Assembly (NCBI GenBank): GCA_041288195.1
Contig: JBGGME010000045.1
Location: 6,865 to 70,864 of the forward strand
Source: AWTP1-13 sp041288195
Lineage (GTDB): Bacteria; Pseudomonadota; Alphaproteobacteria; Rhizobiales; Hyphomicrobiaceae
Length of the DNA: 64,000 bases
Reading direction: 5' to 3'
The notes under the pieces were generated by a model. It had not been told where the DNA came from, searched no databases, and worked only from the letters and a program-made list of their open reading frames with translations. Shown here piece after piece: positions 25,074 through 33,456 of this stretch. Made by a program: the position numbers and the translations under genes. Numbering within the stretch: the stretch's first letter is position 1; the number at the start of each line of letters is the position of its first letter.

Positions 25074-25808
25074 TCAGGCCGGCGGCGCCACCGACAGGCC
25101 GACGACCTTGTGGCGCTCGATCAGCCGCGCGACCAGGCCCGAGGCCTTCGCCTCCTCGGCGAACGTGCGCAGCCAGGCCGCGCCGGCCGTGTTCTTGCGC
25201 GCGGTGCCGATCGCCTGCTGCACGGCCGTGAACTGCCCGTCGAGGATGCGGGCGCCGGGGAGCTTCTTGACGTCGGTGATGAGCCGCGGCCGCAGTCCCG
25301 CGAGCGCATCGAGCTTGTCGGCGACGAACTTCTCGTAGGCGCTGTCGAGGCTGTCCGTGCGCACCAGCGTGGCGGCCTTGATGTTGCGGTCGAGCCAGAG
25401 GCCGTAGGCGGCCCGTCCCGTCACGGCGATCTTGACGCCCGGCTTGTCGACATCCGCGATGGTCTTCAACGGCGAGCCGGCGGGCACCATGTAGGTCGCC
25501 TCGATCTCGCAGTAGGCGGCGGTGAACGCGATCTTCTCGGCCCGCTGCGGCTCGGCGCCGATCAGCCCGATATCCCAGGCGCCCGCATCTGCCGCGTCGG
25601 CGAGCTCGCCCGGCGTCTTGAAGGGCGCGTACTTGACCGGCACGCCGAGGCGCTGCGCGATCTCCGCGGCCATGTCGGGGGAGACGCCGACGGGATCGCC
25701 TGTCGGGCTCTTGCCCGTCACGAGCAGGAAATTCGACAAGTTGATGCCGGCGCGCAGGACACCCGTCGGCGCAAGCTGCGAGATGACATCCTTGGAGACC
25801 TGAGACAT
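25074..25808 (-). CDS. periplasmic-binding-protein-like solute-binding domain without signal peptide
   Basis: PBP2-fold protein (amino-acid ABC transporter binding-protein family) of 244 residues. The fold marks LAPTGVLRAGINLSNFLL, DPVGVSPDMAAEIAQRLGVP, DIGLIGAEPQRAEKIAFTAAY and the hinge IAVTGRAAYGLWLDRN are clear. Unlike secreted relatives, the start MSQVSKDVISQLA has no hydrophobic signal or lipobox, and no transporter permease or ATPase lies nearby. It may work in the cytoplasm as a sensor or enzyme, or the start may be wrong. It is divergent from the OYE gene. Confidence 0.88.
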   Translation of the reverse strand: MSQVSKDVISQLAPTGVLRAGINLSNFLLVTGKSPTGDPVGVSPDMAAEIAQRLGVPVKYAPFKTPGELADAADAGAWDIGLIGAEPQRAEKIAFTAAYCEIEATYMVPAGSPLKTIADVDKPGVKIAVTGRAAYGLWLDRNIKAATLVRTDSLDSAYEKFVADKLDALAGLRPRLITDVKKLPGARILDGQFTAVQQAIGTARKNTAGAAWLRTFAEEAKASGLVARLIERHKVVGLSVAPPA

Positions 25809-25931
25809 GAAGACCGCTCCCGCGATGAGAACCCGAGGTGCACCATACGTTGAGCGGCGCCCTCACAGCAACGGCGCGCTATAGTGACCCGGCACCGTGC
25901 CCGCCCCCGAAGCCAGAGGACGAACCCCGCG

Positions 25932-27113
25932 ATGACCCAGCCGATGCTGTTCTCCCCGCTCGAGATCAGGGGCATGCGCCTCAAGAACCGGGTGGTGGTT
26001 GCGCCCATGCACCAGTACTCGGCGGTCGAGGGTTTCGCCACCGACTGGCACCTCGTCAACGCCGGCCGCTACGCGGTTGGCGGCGCCGGCCTCGTCATGA
26101 TGGAGTCGACCAAGGTTGCGCGCAGCGGCTGCGGCACTGTGGGCGATACCGCGCTGTGGGACGACAAGTTCATTCCCGCGCTCGCCCGCTGCGCCGCCTT
26201 CATCAAGAAGCACGGCGCCGTGGCCGGCATCCAGCTCGGCCACTCGGGGCGCAAGGCGCGGCTCAGCCGGCCCTGGGAGGGCGGCAAGCCGCTGCGGGGC
26301 GATGAGCCCGAGATCTACGACTGGCAGGGCTGGGAGCTGGTGGCACCCAGCGCGGTGCCCCACTCGGAGCGCGCGCCGACGCCTCGGGCGCTGTCCCACA
26401 ACGAGGTGCGCGACCTCGCGGTCAAGTGGGGCGAGGCGGCAACGCGCGCCCAGCAGGCGGGGTTCGACATGGTCGAGATCCACGCCGCGCACGGTTACCT
26501 CATCCACCAGTTCCTCTCGCCCGCCGCCAACCAGCGCACCGATGCCTACGGCGGCTCGGAGATGAACCGCATGCGCTTCGCCGTCGAGGTGGCGGAGTGC
26601 GTGCGCGCCGTGTGGCCGGCAGAGAAGCCTCTGTTCATGCGCCTATCCTGCGAGGACGACGCCGGCTGGGGCCCCGAGGAGAGCGTACGGCTCGCGCGCC
26701 TCCTGAAGGCCAAGGGCGTCGATGTGATCGACTGCTCCTCCGGCGGCATGACGGCCGGCTCGCCGATGGAGAGTGCGCGGGCCGGCAAGTATGGCTACCA
26801 GGTGCCCTACGCCGAGAAGATCCGGAAGGAAGCGGGCGTCATGACCATGGCCGTCGGCCATATCGTCCATGCCGACCAGGCCGAGACGATCCTGCGGGAC
26901 AGCCAAGCCGACCTCGTCGCCCTGGCGCGCGAGATCATGTACAATCCCAACTGGGCGATGGATGCAGCGCAGAAGCTGGGCGCCGACCCCGATTTCGGGC
27001 TGGTTCCTCCGCCTTACTCCTATTGGCTCAGCAAGCGTGCCAAATCCGCTTTCGAGGGCAAGCCTTCCACGTGGATGACGAGCCTCGGCCGGCAGGATCG
27101 GGCCGAGAGCTGA
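25932..27113 (+). CDS. old-yellow-enzyme family NADH:flavin oxidoreductase
   Basis: FMN enzyme of the YqjM-type OYE branch, 393 residues. Marks: MLFSPLEIRGMRLKNRVVV opening, PMHQYSAVEGFATDWHLVNAGRYA, the VHAAHGYLIHQFLSP-type IHAAHGYLIHQFLSP with the catalytic HxxH pair (residues about 188), NQRTDAYGGS, VDVIDCSSGG, and the GHIVHADQAETIL phosphate-binding region. It reduces activated double bonds. In bifunctional salicylyl-CoA 5-hydroxylase and 2-aminobenzoyl-CoA monooxygenase/reductase an OYE domain of this kind is the C-terminal half. Here the matching monooxygenase is a separate gene 2.8 kb away on the other strand. Confidence 0.92.
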   Translation: MTQPMLFSPLEIRGMRLKNRVVVAPMHQYSAVEGFATDWHLVNAGRYAVGGAGLVMMESTKVARSGCGTVGDTALWDDKFIPALARCAAFIKKHGAVAGIQLGHSGRKARLSRPWEGGKPLRGDEPEIYDWQGWELVAPSAVPHSERAPTPRALSHNEVRDLAVKWGEAATRAQQAGFDMVEIHAAHGYLIHQFLSPAANQRTDAYGGSEMNRMRFAVEVAECVRAVWPAEKPLFMRLSCEDDAGWGPEESVRLARLLKAKGVDVIDCSSGGMTAGSPMESARAGKYGYQVPYAEKIRKEAGVMTMAVGHIVHADQAETILRDSQADLVALAREIMYNPNWAMDAAQKLGADPDFGLVPPPYSYWLSKRAKSAFEGKPSTWMTSLGRQDRAES

Positions 27114-27304
27114 GGCAAGCCAATCCCGCACCTCCAAATGTCGATTGCATTGTGCGGCCGGCTTTAAGCCGTCCTTCACACTGCGCGGGCTATTCACGGC
27201 CCGGGGGAACGACGTGAATCTTGCGCCGGTCTCACCCCATGCCGAAGGCCCGACCCGGACCGCTTGCCTCCCGGAGCCGCCGCAGGAGCCAGGACCCGCC
27301 GGCG

Positions 27305-28495
27305 ATGGAGCCGGCCGTCGATGCGTTCGTGATCGACGACGAGGCCGGCATCTGCAGATACCTGTCTGCCGCGCTCGGCCAGCTGGGACTGGCGGCCGAG
27401 AGCTTCCATACCGCTGACGCGGCGATCGCCGCCTTCGAGCGCGGAAAGCCCGAGATCGTCTTCCTCGACATCGACCTCGGCGGCACCGACGCCGTCGACG
27501 TCATCCGCGCGCTCGGCGAGATGCGCTATGGCGGGATCGTGCAGCTGATGAGCGGCGCCAAGTCGGCCCTGCTCGACGATGTGCATCGCATCGGTGCCTT
27601 GCGCGGGCTCAACATGTGCCTGCCCCTGCAGAAGCCGTTTCGCGCCGATGCGATAAGGCAGGCGCTCGCCAGCGTGCCCCTCTGGGATCGCCCCGAGATC
27701 ACCATCTCCCTTGCACCCGCGATCGAGCCCAGGCTCGAGGAGGCCATCGCCAACGCCTGGCTCGAGTTGTGGTATCAACCGCAGATCGACCTGCGCACGC
27801 GCAGCATCGCAGGCGTCGAGGCGATCATCGTCACCCGCCATCCCGTGCAGGGCGTCTCCCTCATCGAGGGGCTGCTGCCGCAAGCCAGCCCGACCACCAG
27901 GGCGGCCCTCGCCGAGCGCTTCCTCGCCCAAGCCCTCGACGATTGGAGCGATCTCGCCAGAGCCGGCCTCGGATCGCGCATCGCCATCGCCGCCAGCTTC
28001 GATGCGCTCGCCAACGGCAACCTCATGGAGGTCGCGCGCCGACAGCAGCCCAAGAGCGACCTCTGGCCCCGCCTCATCCTCGAGATCGGAGAGCACGAGG
28101 TCATCCAGGACATCAATCTCGCGCATGAGATCGCCACCCAGCTGCGCATCCACGACATCACGCTCGGGATCGACAATTTCGGCGCGGGCTTCTCCTCCTT
28201 CGAGCGGCTGCGCGAGCTGCCCTTCAGCGAGCTCAAGCTGCACCCGGGCTTCGTCGCGGGATGCGGGCGGGACGACAAGAACGCCGGCATCTGTCGCGCG
28301 GCAATCGACCTTGCGCATCGGTTCGGGATCGTCGCGGTCGCCGACGGCCTGGAGAGCGAGGCGGACATGCGCGCCCTTCAAGGCATGGGCTGCGACGTCG
28401 GCCAGGGCCCGCTTCTCGCCGAGCCGATGCCGAAGTCGGAGCTCATGGACGTGTTCGGTGAGCGGGCGAGGACCAAGCATGCCTGGATCGGGTAG
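27305..28495 (+). CDS. response regulator with receiver and degenerate EAL domain
   Basis: Two-domain signalling protein of 396 residues from ATG 27305; in-frame starts at 27221 (TTG) and 27239 (ATG) would add a basic tail. The receiver (residues about 4-120) keeps DDE, the phospho-Asp in FLDIDLGG, Ser in LMSG and Lys in QKPF. The EAL domain (about 140-390) has lost many catalytic marks: EAL reads EAI, the metal-binding Asn segment reads AIAASFD, DDFG reads DNFG, LKID reads LKLH, and VAEGVE reads VADGLE. It is probably a c-di-GMP binder or a dead enzyme. It pairs with the adjacent PilZ gene, 54 bp downstream. Confidence 0.88.
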   Translation: MEPAVDAFVIDDEAGICRYLSAALGQLGLAAESFHTADAAIAAFERGKPEIVFLDIDLGGTDAVDVIRALGEMRYGGIVQLMSGAKSALLDDVHRIGALRGLNMCLPLQKPFRADAIRQALASVPLWDRPEITISLAPAIEPRLEEAIANAWLELWYQPQIDLRTRSIAGVEAIIVTRHPVQGVSLIEGLLPQASPTTRAALAERFLAQALDDWSDLARAGLGSRIAIAASFDALANGNLMEVARRQQPKSDLWPRLILEIGEHEVIQDINLAHEIATQLRIHDITLGIDNFGAGFSSFERLRELPFSELKLHPGFVAGCGRDDKNAGICRAAIDLAHRFGIVAVADGLESEADMRALQGMGCDVGQGPLLAEPMPKSELMDVFGERARTKHAWIG

Positions 28496-28549
28496 GCGGC
28501 TCGCCTGTCGTAGAGACCCGCATTGGATTGCAATGGAGCGGCCGCACTG

Positions 28550-28927
28550 ATGGCCAGGATACTCGATCGACCCGTTGTCCCCGCGAGCGACCAACCGTCG
28601 TCGCTTCGGCGGCGCGATGAGCGTCATGCGATCCGGGCGACCGCGCTCGCGTATTGTCACGGGCGCTTCCAGACCGTGCGGATCGTCGACTATTCGCCCG
28701 GCGGCCTGCAGCTGCAAGGCTGCTTCGGCGTCAGCACAGGGGACGAGATCACCATCGAGCTGCTTTCCGGGCAGCGGCTCGCGGCAAAGGTGATGTGGTC
28801 GATGGGCAGCCGGCTCGGCGTCCGCTTCCTGCAACCTCTCGAGCAGGATCATCCCGTTCTGGCGGCCCTGACGCTCGCGAGCCGTCGCGTTGCCGGCGCC
28901 GCTGGCGCGCCGAAGGACGGCACCTGA
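28550..28927 (+). CDS. PilZ-domain c-di-GMP receptor
   Basis: A 125-residue single PilZ domain. The c-di-GMP-binding RRRDERHAIR (RxxxR, residues about 20-29) and VDYSPGGLQL (D/NxSxxG) motifs are both intact, followed by the barrel strands GDEITIELLSG and LGVRFLQPL. It should bind c-di-GMP. ATG at 28550 is preferred over an in-frame TTG at 28523. It probably shares a transcript with the preceding EAL response regulator, which suggests a local signalling pair. Confidence 0.9.
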   Translation: MARILDRPVVPASDQPSSLRRRDERHAIRATALAYCHGRFQTVRIVDYSPGGLQLQGCFGVSTGDEITIELLSGQRLAAKVMWSMGSRLGVRFLQPLEQDHPVLAALTLASRRVAGAAGAPKDGT

Positions 28928-29111
28928 GCGCGGCTCTCCTCTGCAATTGCGCCGGCTTTGTGCCTGTCCGGCTCCGCCTGACCCATCGAGGTCTCTTCAT
29001 GCCCTGCCCTGTGCCCGGTGCGGGTGAGGCTTGCGCGGGCGCGGATTGGCTCGCGCGCCGGATCGGCTATCGTCGCCGCCACAACCCGGGCAGATGGAGA
29101 CACCGCGCACA

Positions 29112-30188
29112 ATGGAGTTCGGCATCCTCTTCACCTCGCAGCCGCACAGGGACCGCGAGCCCTATCCGCATCGGGCCGTGCACCAGCGCGTCACCGACGA
29201 GATCGTCGCCGCCGACCGCCTGGGCTTCGATTGCGCGTGGCTCGCCGAGCACCACTTCTCCACCGAGTACGGCATCATGCCGGACGTGTGGGTATATGCC
29301 GGCTACCTCGCAGCGCTGACCAGGCGCATCAAGCTCGGCATGGCCGTGGTGACGCTGCCGCTCGCCAACCCTGTGCGCACGGTGGAGAACGCCGCCTTCG
29401 TCGATATCCTGAGCGGCGGGCGCGTGGTGCTGGGCGTCGGCTCCGGCTACCGCAAGTACGAGTTCGACGGCTTCGGCCTCGACTTCGAGGCGCGCCGCGA
29501 CATGCAGGAGGAGGCGGTCGGGATCCTGCTCGATCTCGCGCGCACCGGCCGCAGCGCGCGCAAGGGCAAGCACTTCACGGTCGACATCTCGGGCGACTAC
29601 GAGCTGCTGCCGCAGTCGGTACAGCGCCCCTATCCGCCGCTGTTCCTGGCCGGCGCCACCGACCGCTCGATCGGCACGGCCGGCCGCCTGGGCTTCGGCC
29701 TCATGCTGTCGACGCTGACGCCCTTCGACACGCTCGCGACCCAGGTCGCGCACTACCGCGCCAACCTCGAGACCGCGAGCAAGGCCGCCCGAGAGAACCC
29801 CGCGTTCGGGCACATCGACGTGGCGCGCTGGGTCTATGTCGCGGAGACGGACGCCAAGGCCAAGCGCGAGAGCGAGGAGGGCCTGATGCGCCACCTCGGG
29901 CACTTCTTCGGCGGCCACCAGGCGGGCTACCTGGGCCAGGCCTCCCAGGGCAAGGGCTCGATTGCCAGCGGTCTCGACTACGACACGCTCGCCCGCTCCA
30001 CCATCATCCACGGCTCGCCCGCCACCGTCGCCGCCCGCATCGCTGAGCTGAAGGAGAGGACCGGCCTCACCTCGCTGATGTTGCACTACCCGCCCTGGTA
30101 CGGCACGGAACGGGCCAAGGCCTCGCTCGAGCTGTTCGCCCGCGAGGTGATGCCGCGCGTGCGCCCGCCCGCCAAGGCCGCGGAGTAG
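29112..30188 (+). CDS. LLM-class flavin-dependent oxidoreductase
   Basis: Luciferase-like flavin monooxygenase family protein, 358 residues from ATG 29112; ATG 29094 would add six. Marks: MEFGILFTSQPHRDREPY, WLAEHHFSTEYGIMPD, IKLGMAVVTLPLANPVRTVENAAFVDILSGGRVVLGVGSG in pieces, SARKGKHFTVD, and PYPPLFLAGATDRSIGTAG. The substrate is not known. It stands alone, 183 bp after the PilZ gene. Its last 37 coding bases are part of a 44-bp imperfect direct repeat with the downstream gap (30278-30321). Confidence 0.92.
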   Translation: MEFGILFTSQPHRDREPYPHRAVHQRVTDEIVAADRLGFDCAWLAEHHFSTEYGIMPDVWVYAGYLAALTRRIKLGMAVVTLPLANPVRTVENAAFVDILSGGRVVLGVGSGYRKYEFDGFGLDFEARRDMQEEAVGILLDLARTGRSARKGKHFTVDISGDYELLPQSVQRPYPPLFLAGATDRSIGTAGRLGFGLMLSTLTPFDTLATQVAHYRANLETASKAARENPAFGHIDVARWVYVAETDAKAKRESEEGLMRHLGHFFGGHQAGYLGQASQGKGSIASGLDYDTLARSTIIHGSPATVAARIAELKERTGLTSLMLHYPPWYGTERAKASLELFAREVMPRVRPPAKAAE

Positions 30189-30321
30189 GCGAGCGGTTCT
30201 CCACTACGTCATCCCGTGCAGGCGTCGCGCCAGCGGCGCGGCGCCGGAGGCACGGGACCCAGTCCACGCATCAGCATACCGTGCGTGCGCCCACCCGCCC
30301 GGGCCGCGGAATAGGCGAGCG
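30152..30321. repeat. 44-bp imperfect direct repeat: LLM-gene 3' end copied downstream
   Basis: 30152-30194 (last codons, stop and a few bases of the LLM gene) matches 30278-30321 at about 38 of 44 positions, including the shared ends GGCCGCGGA and TAGGCGAGCG. The start of a GTCATCCCG-family repeat lies between the copies, as if an insertion or slippage event duplicated the gene tail. Confidence 0.75.
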
Positions 30322-30368
30322 CAGTTGAACGTGCTGGTGTACTGGGTCCCGACCTTCGTCGGGATGAC
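30208..30368. repeat. GTCATCCCG-family palindromic repeat
   Basis: Outer arms GTCATCCCG (30208-30216) and CGGGATGAC (30360-30368) are inverted, with inner GGGACCCAGT and ACTGGGTCCC also paired. This is the same family as 1124-1225. It fills the 181-bp gap between the LLM gene and the HpcH aldolase. The two genes converge here, so folding of the transcript could help end both. Confidence 0.8.
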
Positions 30369-30369
30369 G

Positions 30370-31167
30370 TCACTTGGCGAGGTCGCGCACCTGCTTGGCC
30401 CGCGCGGTGGCCTCGGCGAGCAGGAAGCCGATGTCGGTGCCGGTCGAGACGTAGCGCGCGCCCATCTTCACGAACTCGGCGATAAGCTGCGGGCGCGAGG
30501 CGAGCCCGCCGACGCCCACATGCTTGCCGTGCTTGCTCGCGGCGCCGATGGCACGCGCGTAGGCCTCGCGCACCTTGTCGTGCTCGAACTGGCCGGGCAG
30601 GCCGAGGTCGGCCAGAAGATCGTTGGTGCCGATCAGCACGATGTCGACGCCCTCGACGGCCATGATCTCCTCGGCCTTCTCGACCGCGGCCCAGCTCTCG
30701 AACTGCACGATCACGCTCGTCGCGGCATTGAGCGCCGCGTTCGCCTCCGCCGCCGGGAAACTGCGATACTGCAGGTGCGGCAGCGGCCCGCCGGCACCAC
30801 GGCTGCCGAGCGGCGCGTACTTCGCTGCGGCGACCACGGCGCGCGCCTCCTCGGCCGAGCGCACGTCGGGCGCGACGATGCCCAGCGCCCCGGCGTCGAG
30901 CACGCGCGAGATGTACTCGGGTGTATTGGCCGGCACGCGCACGAACGCCGGCAGGCCCATCTCCAGGCCCGCGATGCAGACCTGCCCCGTGGCGTCGAGG
31001 GTGAGGCTCGAATGCTCGAGATCGACGTAGAGCGCGTCGAAGCCCGCCGTCCTGGCGATGCGCGCGATCTCGATGCCGCGCACCAGCCGCACCGTCATCG
31101 ACGAGACGACCTCGCCGCGGGCGAGCCGCTCCTTGAAGGTATTGCGCAGGATGTCGCCGGGTTTCAC
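30370..31167 (-). CDS. HpcH/HpaI family class II aldolase
   Basis: Pyruvate-type aldolase or citrate-lyase-like enzyme, 265 residues from GTG 31167. This start is chosen because longer versions would run into the upstream ThDP gene. Marks: VSSMTVRLVRGIEIARI, YVDLEHSSLTLD with the metal/base residues, VRVPANTPEYISRVLDAGALGIVAPDV in pieces, APLGSRGAGG, the metal-binding glutamate in VQFESWAAVEKAEEI and aspartate in GTNDLLADLG. It follows the ThDP enzyme by 13 bp, so the two probably act on 2-oxoacids in one pathway. Confidence 0.92.
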   Translation of the reverse strand: MKPGDILRNTFKERLARGEVVSSMTVRLVRGIEIARIARTAGFDALYVDLEHSSLTLDATGQVCIAGLEMGLPAFVRVPANTPEYISRVLDAGALGIVAPDVRSAEEARAVVAAAKYAPLGSRGAGGPLPHLQYRSFPAAEANAALNAATSVIVQFESWAAVEKAEEIMAVEGVDIVLIGTNDLLADLGLPGQFEHDKVREAYARAIGAASKHGKHVGVGGLASRPQLIAEFVKMGARYVSTGTDIGFLLAEATARAKQVRDLAK

Positions 31168-31180
31168 TGGGCCCACTCCC

Positions 31181-32791
31181 TCACAGCTCACGCAACGCAT
31201 TGAACTGGGCGACGTAGCCCGACGGATCGATGCGCGCACCGATCACCGTCGTGCGCCCTGACTTCACCGCGGCGGCAAGCGCATCGCCCAGCCCCCTCTC
31301 GGTGTCGACCACCGTCGCGTCGCAACCGAAGGCCGTGCCGAGCCTCTCCCAGTCGACGCCGCCGAGCTTCACGCCGTGCAGCGGGATGCCCTTGATCTCC
31401 TGCTTGACGCGGATGAGGCCGATCTCCTCATCGTCGAACACAACCACGATGATCGGGAGCTTCTCGCGCTGCGCCGTCTGCAGCTCCGCCACCGCCATCA
31501 GGAACCCGCCGTCGCCGGCGAACGCCACCACGGGGCGGTCGGGATGGACGAGCCGCGCCGCCATGGCGCCCGGCACCGCAAAGCCCATGGAGCCCAGCCC
31601 ATTGGAGGCCAGGAACTCGCGCGGCCCGTAGGCCTCCCACTTCTGCACCACCAGCAAACGGCTCGCGCCCGCATCGCAGGTGGCGATCGTCTCGCGCGGC
31701 AGCACGGCGCGGGCGACCTCCATGGCGCGCTGCGGGGAGAGGCCCGTGCTCGGCACGTCGAGCGCGTCGCGCACCTGCTGGCGGAAGGTCCTGGCCGCGG
31801 CCTCGCCCCAGTCCCCGCCCTCGGGCGCCCATTCGACGAACGCCGCCAGCAGCGATTTCATGTCGCCGACGATCTCGGGGTCGGCGGGGACCAGAGCATC
31901 GAGGCTGGGCACCGGCGAGATGGCGAGCACTGGTAGCGTGTAGGGCCAGGGCTTGGGCTGCAGCTCGACCGCGTCGAGGCCGACGGCGACGATCAGGTCG
32001 GACTGGTTGATGAGGTTGCGCTCGATCAGCCCGCCGATGATGCATCCGGCCCGCAGCGGGTGGTCCTCGGGGATCGCGCCCTTGCACTTGGGCGTGGTCA
32101 GCACCGGGGCGCCTAGCCGCTCGGCGAAACGCACCATCTCCGGCGCGGCGCGGCCCCACAGCACGCCGAGGCCGACCATCAGGATCGGCCGCCGCGCGCG
32201 CTTGAGCATGGCGAGCGCCGGCTCGAGATCGCGTCGGTCGGGCCGCGGGCTCACGGTGTTGGGCATGAGCGGCGGCTCGGCCACGTAGTCGCCGGCCTCG
32301 CGCGTGGTCTCGCTCTGCGGCAGCTCGAAGTGCACGGGACCCGGAGGCGCGCCGGTCGCCGTGCGCATGGCGCGGCGCACCTGCTGGCGCACGACCTTCG
32401 CATCGATGGTGGTGCTCCACTTGCAGAGCGGGGCGTAGACGGCAAGCTGGTTGATGCGCTGCCTGAGCCCGGTCTCGTAGGTTGGCCGCGAGTAGGCATC
32501 CGTGATGGCGATCAGCGGCGCGCGGTCGAGCAGAGCATGGGCGATGCCGTTGACCATGTTGGCGGCGCCCGGCCCGCGCGTGGAGAGACACACGCCCGGG
32601 CTGCCGGTGAGCTCGCCCCAGGTCGCGGCAAGCATGGCGCCCGCCACCTCCTGCTTCATCAGCAGGAAGCGCATCTGCCGCTGCCGGCCGGCCTCCATCA
32701 GCTCGACGGACTCGCCGCCCGGATGTCCCACGATGAAGGGCGTGCCCGCTTCCTTGAATGCGGCGGCGAGCACCTCGACGGTTGTAGCCAC
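31181..32791 (-). CDS. thiamine-diphosphate-dependent enzyme, acetolactate-synthase-like
   Basis: 536-residue ThDP enzyme from GTG 32791, with the usual three domains: Pyr domain (about 1-170), central domain (about 190-320) and PP domain (about 360-530). Marks: VGHPGGESVELME, STRGPGAANMVNGIAHALLDRAPLI in pieces, and the ThDP motif GDGGFLMAVAELQTA. Two positions are unusual. The usual HEQ-type glutamate segment reads KQE, and the metal-binding NN at the end of the ThDP motif reads DD (VVFDDEEIG). It is thus unlikely to be the main acetolactate synthase; a decarboxylase or lyase of another 2-oxoacid is more probable. It pairs with the HpcH aldolase downstream. Confidence 0.9.
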   Translation of the reverse strand: MATTVEVLAAAFKEAGTPFIVGHPGGESVELMEAGRQRQMRFLLMKQEVAGAMLAATWGELTGSPGVCLSTRGPGAANMVNGIAHALLDRAPLIAITDAYSRPTYETGLRQRINQLAVYAPLCKWSTTIDAKVVRQQVRRAMRTATGAPPGPVHFELPQSETTREAGDYVAEPPLMPNTVSPRPDRRDLEPALAMLKRARRPILMVGLGVLWGRAAPEMVRFAERLGAPVLTTPKCKGAIPEDHPLRAGCIIGGLIERNLINQSDLIVAVGLDAVELQPKPWPYTLPVLAISPVPSLDALVPADPEIVGDMKSLLAAFVEWAPEGGDWGEAAARTFRQQVRDALDVPSTGLSPQRAMEVARAVLPRETIATCDAGASRLLVVQKWEAYGPREFLASNGLGSMGFAVPGAMAARLVHPDRPVVAFAGDGGFLMAVAELQTAQREKLPIIVVVFDDEEIGLIRVKQEIKGIPLHGVKLGGVDWERLGTAFGCDATVVDTERGLGDALAAAVKSGRTTVIGARIDPSGYVAQFNALREL

Positions 32792-32939
32792 GCTGCCAGC
32801 CCTCCCCGGACGTCCGTCTCTCTTGGGAGGCAATCTATACGAGGCAGGCCCCGCGCGCATGCGCAGCGTGCAGGGCTGCCGCGCGATCGGGCGCGCCAGG
32901 CAATGCCAAGTTCACAAAAGGGGGGAAGGTAGCCGGTCG

Positions 32940-33278
32940 CTACGCGGCGCGGGCGCGGCTACGCAGGTAGCTGTCGAAGATGGCGATGACGTCCCCGTGC
33001 GTGCCGGTGTCGTTGACGCGCGACAGGCTGCCGCCGGGCTCCCGCATGGCCGCCGCCGCCTTGTCGGCGAGCGCGATGGACTGGCGCTTGTCGCCGGTCA
33101 TCTCGTAGGCCGCTCGATTGAGCGCACCCCAGAGACAGAACTGCACCGCCTCCCGCGACCGCCAGCTGACGGCGTTGCCACTCACGTCCCTGGCGAACTC
33201 GCCCTGCGTCCACGCCGCCGGGTCCGCGATCAGCGCACGCGCCTGCTCTATGACCTGTCGCTCGAGTGGCTTCGACAT
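32940..33278 (-). CDS. small hypothetical protein, possibly DUF6197-like
   Basis: A 112-residue protein of unknown function. The pattern of WTQGEFARD, AVQFCLWGALNRAAYEM and a late NDT motif resembles the small uncharacterised DUF6197 proteins; this is recognition, not a search result. It has no signal peptide or membrane helix. It is separated from its neighbours by 148 bp and 178 bp. The SD before the ATG is weak, but the reading frame and codon use look genuine. Confidence 0.6.
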   Translation of the reverse strand: MSKPLERQVIEQARALIADPAAWTQGEFARDVSGNAVSWRSREAVQFCLWGALNRAAYEMTGDKRQSIALADKAAAAMREPGGSLSRVNDTGTHGDVIAIFDSYLRSRARAA

Positions 33279-33412
33279 GGCTGCGGAGACCCCTCAATCA
33301 GGAGGCGAAAAACCCTGCCCCGGCACGTGGGGCTTGTCGCATCGTTCTGCAAGACAAAGCAAAACGCACGTCGCCGTTCCATCCTATATGGCCACAGCTG
33401 GCGCGCAACCGC

Positions 33413-33430
33413 CTGTTCCCCAGGGAACAG
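33413..33430. repeat. perfect 8-bp inverted repeat, CTGTTCCC-CA-GGGAACAG
   Basis: Two perfect 8-bp arms around a 2-bp centre lie in the 178-bp gap between the tautomerase and the DUF6197-like gene. It could be a dimeric regulator site. No T-run follows on either strand, and it does not match the alphaproteobacterial LexA spacing. The rest of the gap shows no gene. Confidence 0.45.
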
Positions 33431-33456
33431 CGCCGGCCAGGCCACGCAGATTCGTG

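Noticed and set aside
33413..33430. SOS (LexA) box at the CTGTTCCC palindrome
   Set aside because: The alphaproteobacterial form needs direct GTTC or GAAC units 7 bp apart; here the halves are inverted with a 2-bp centre.
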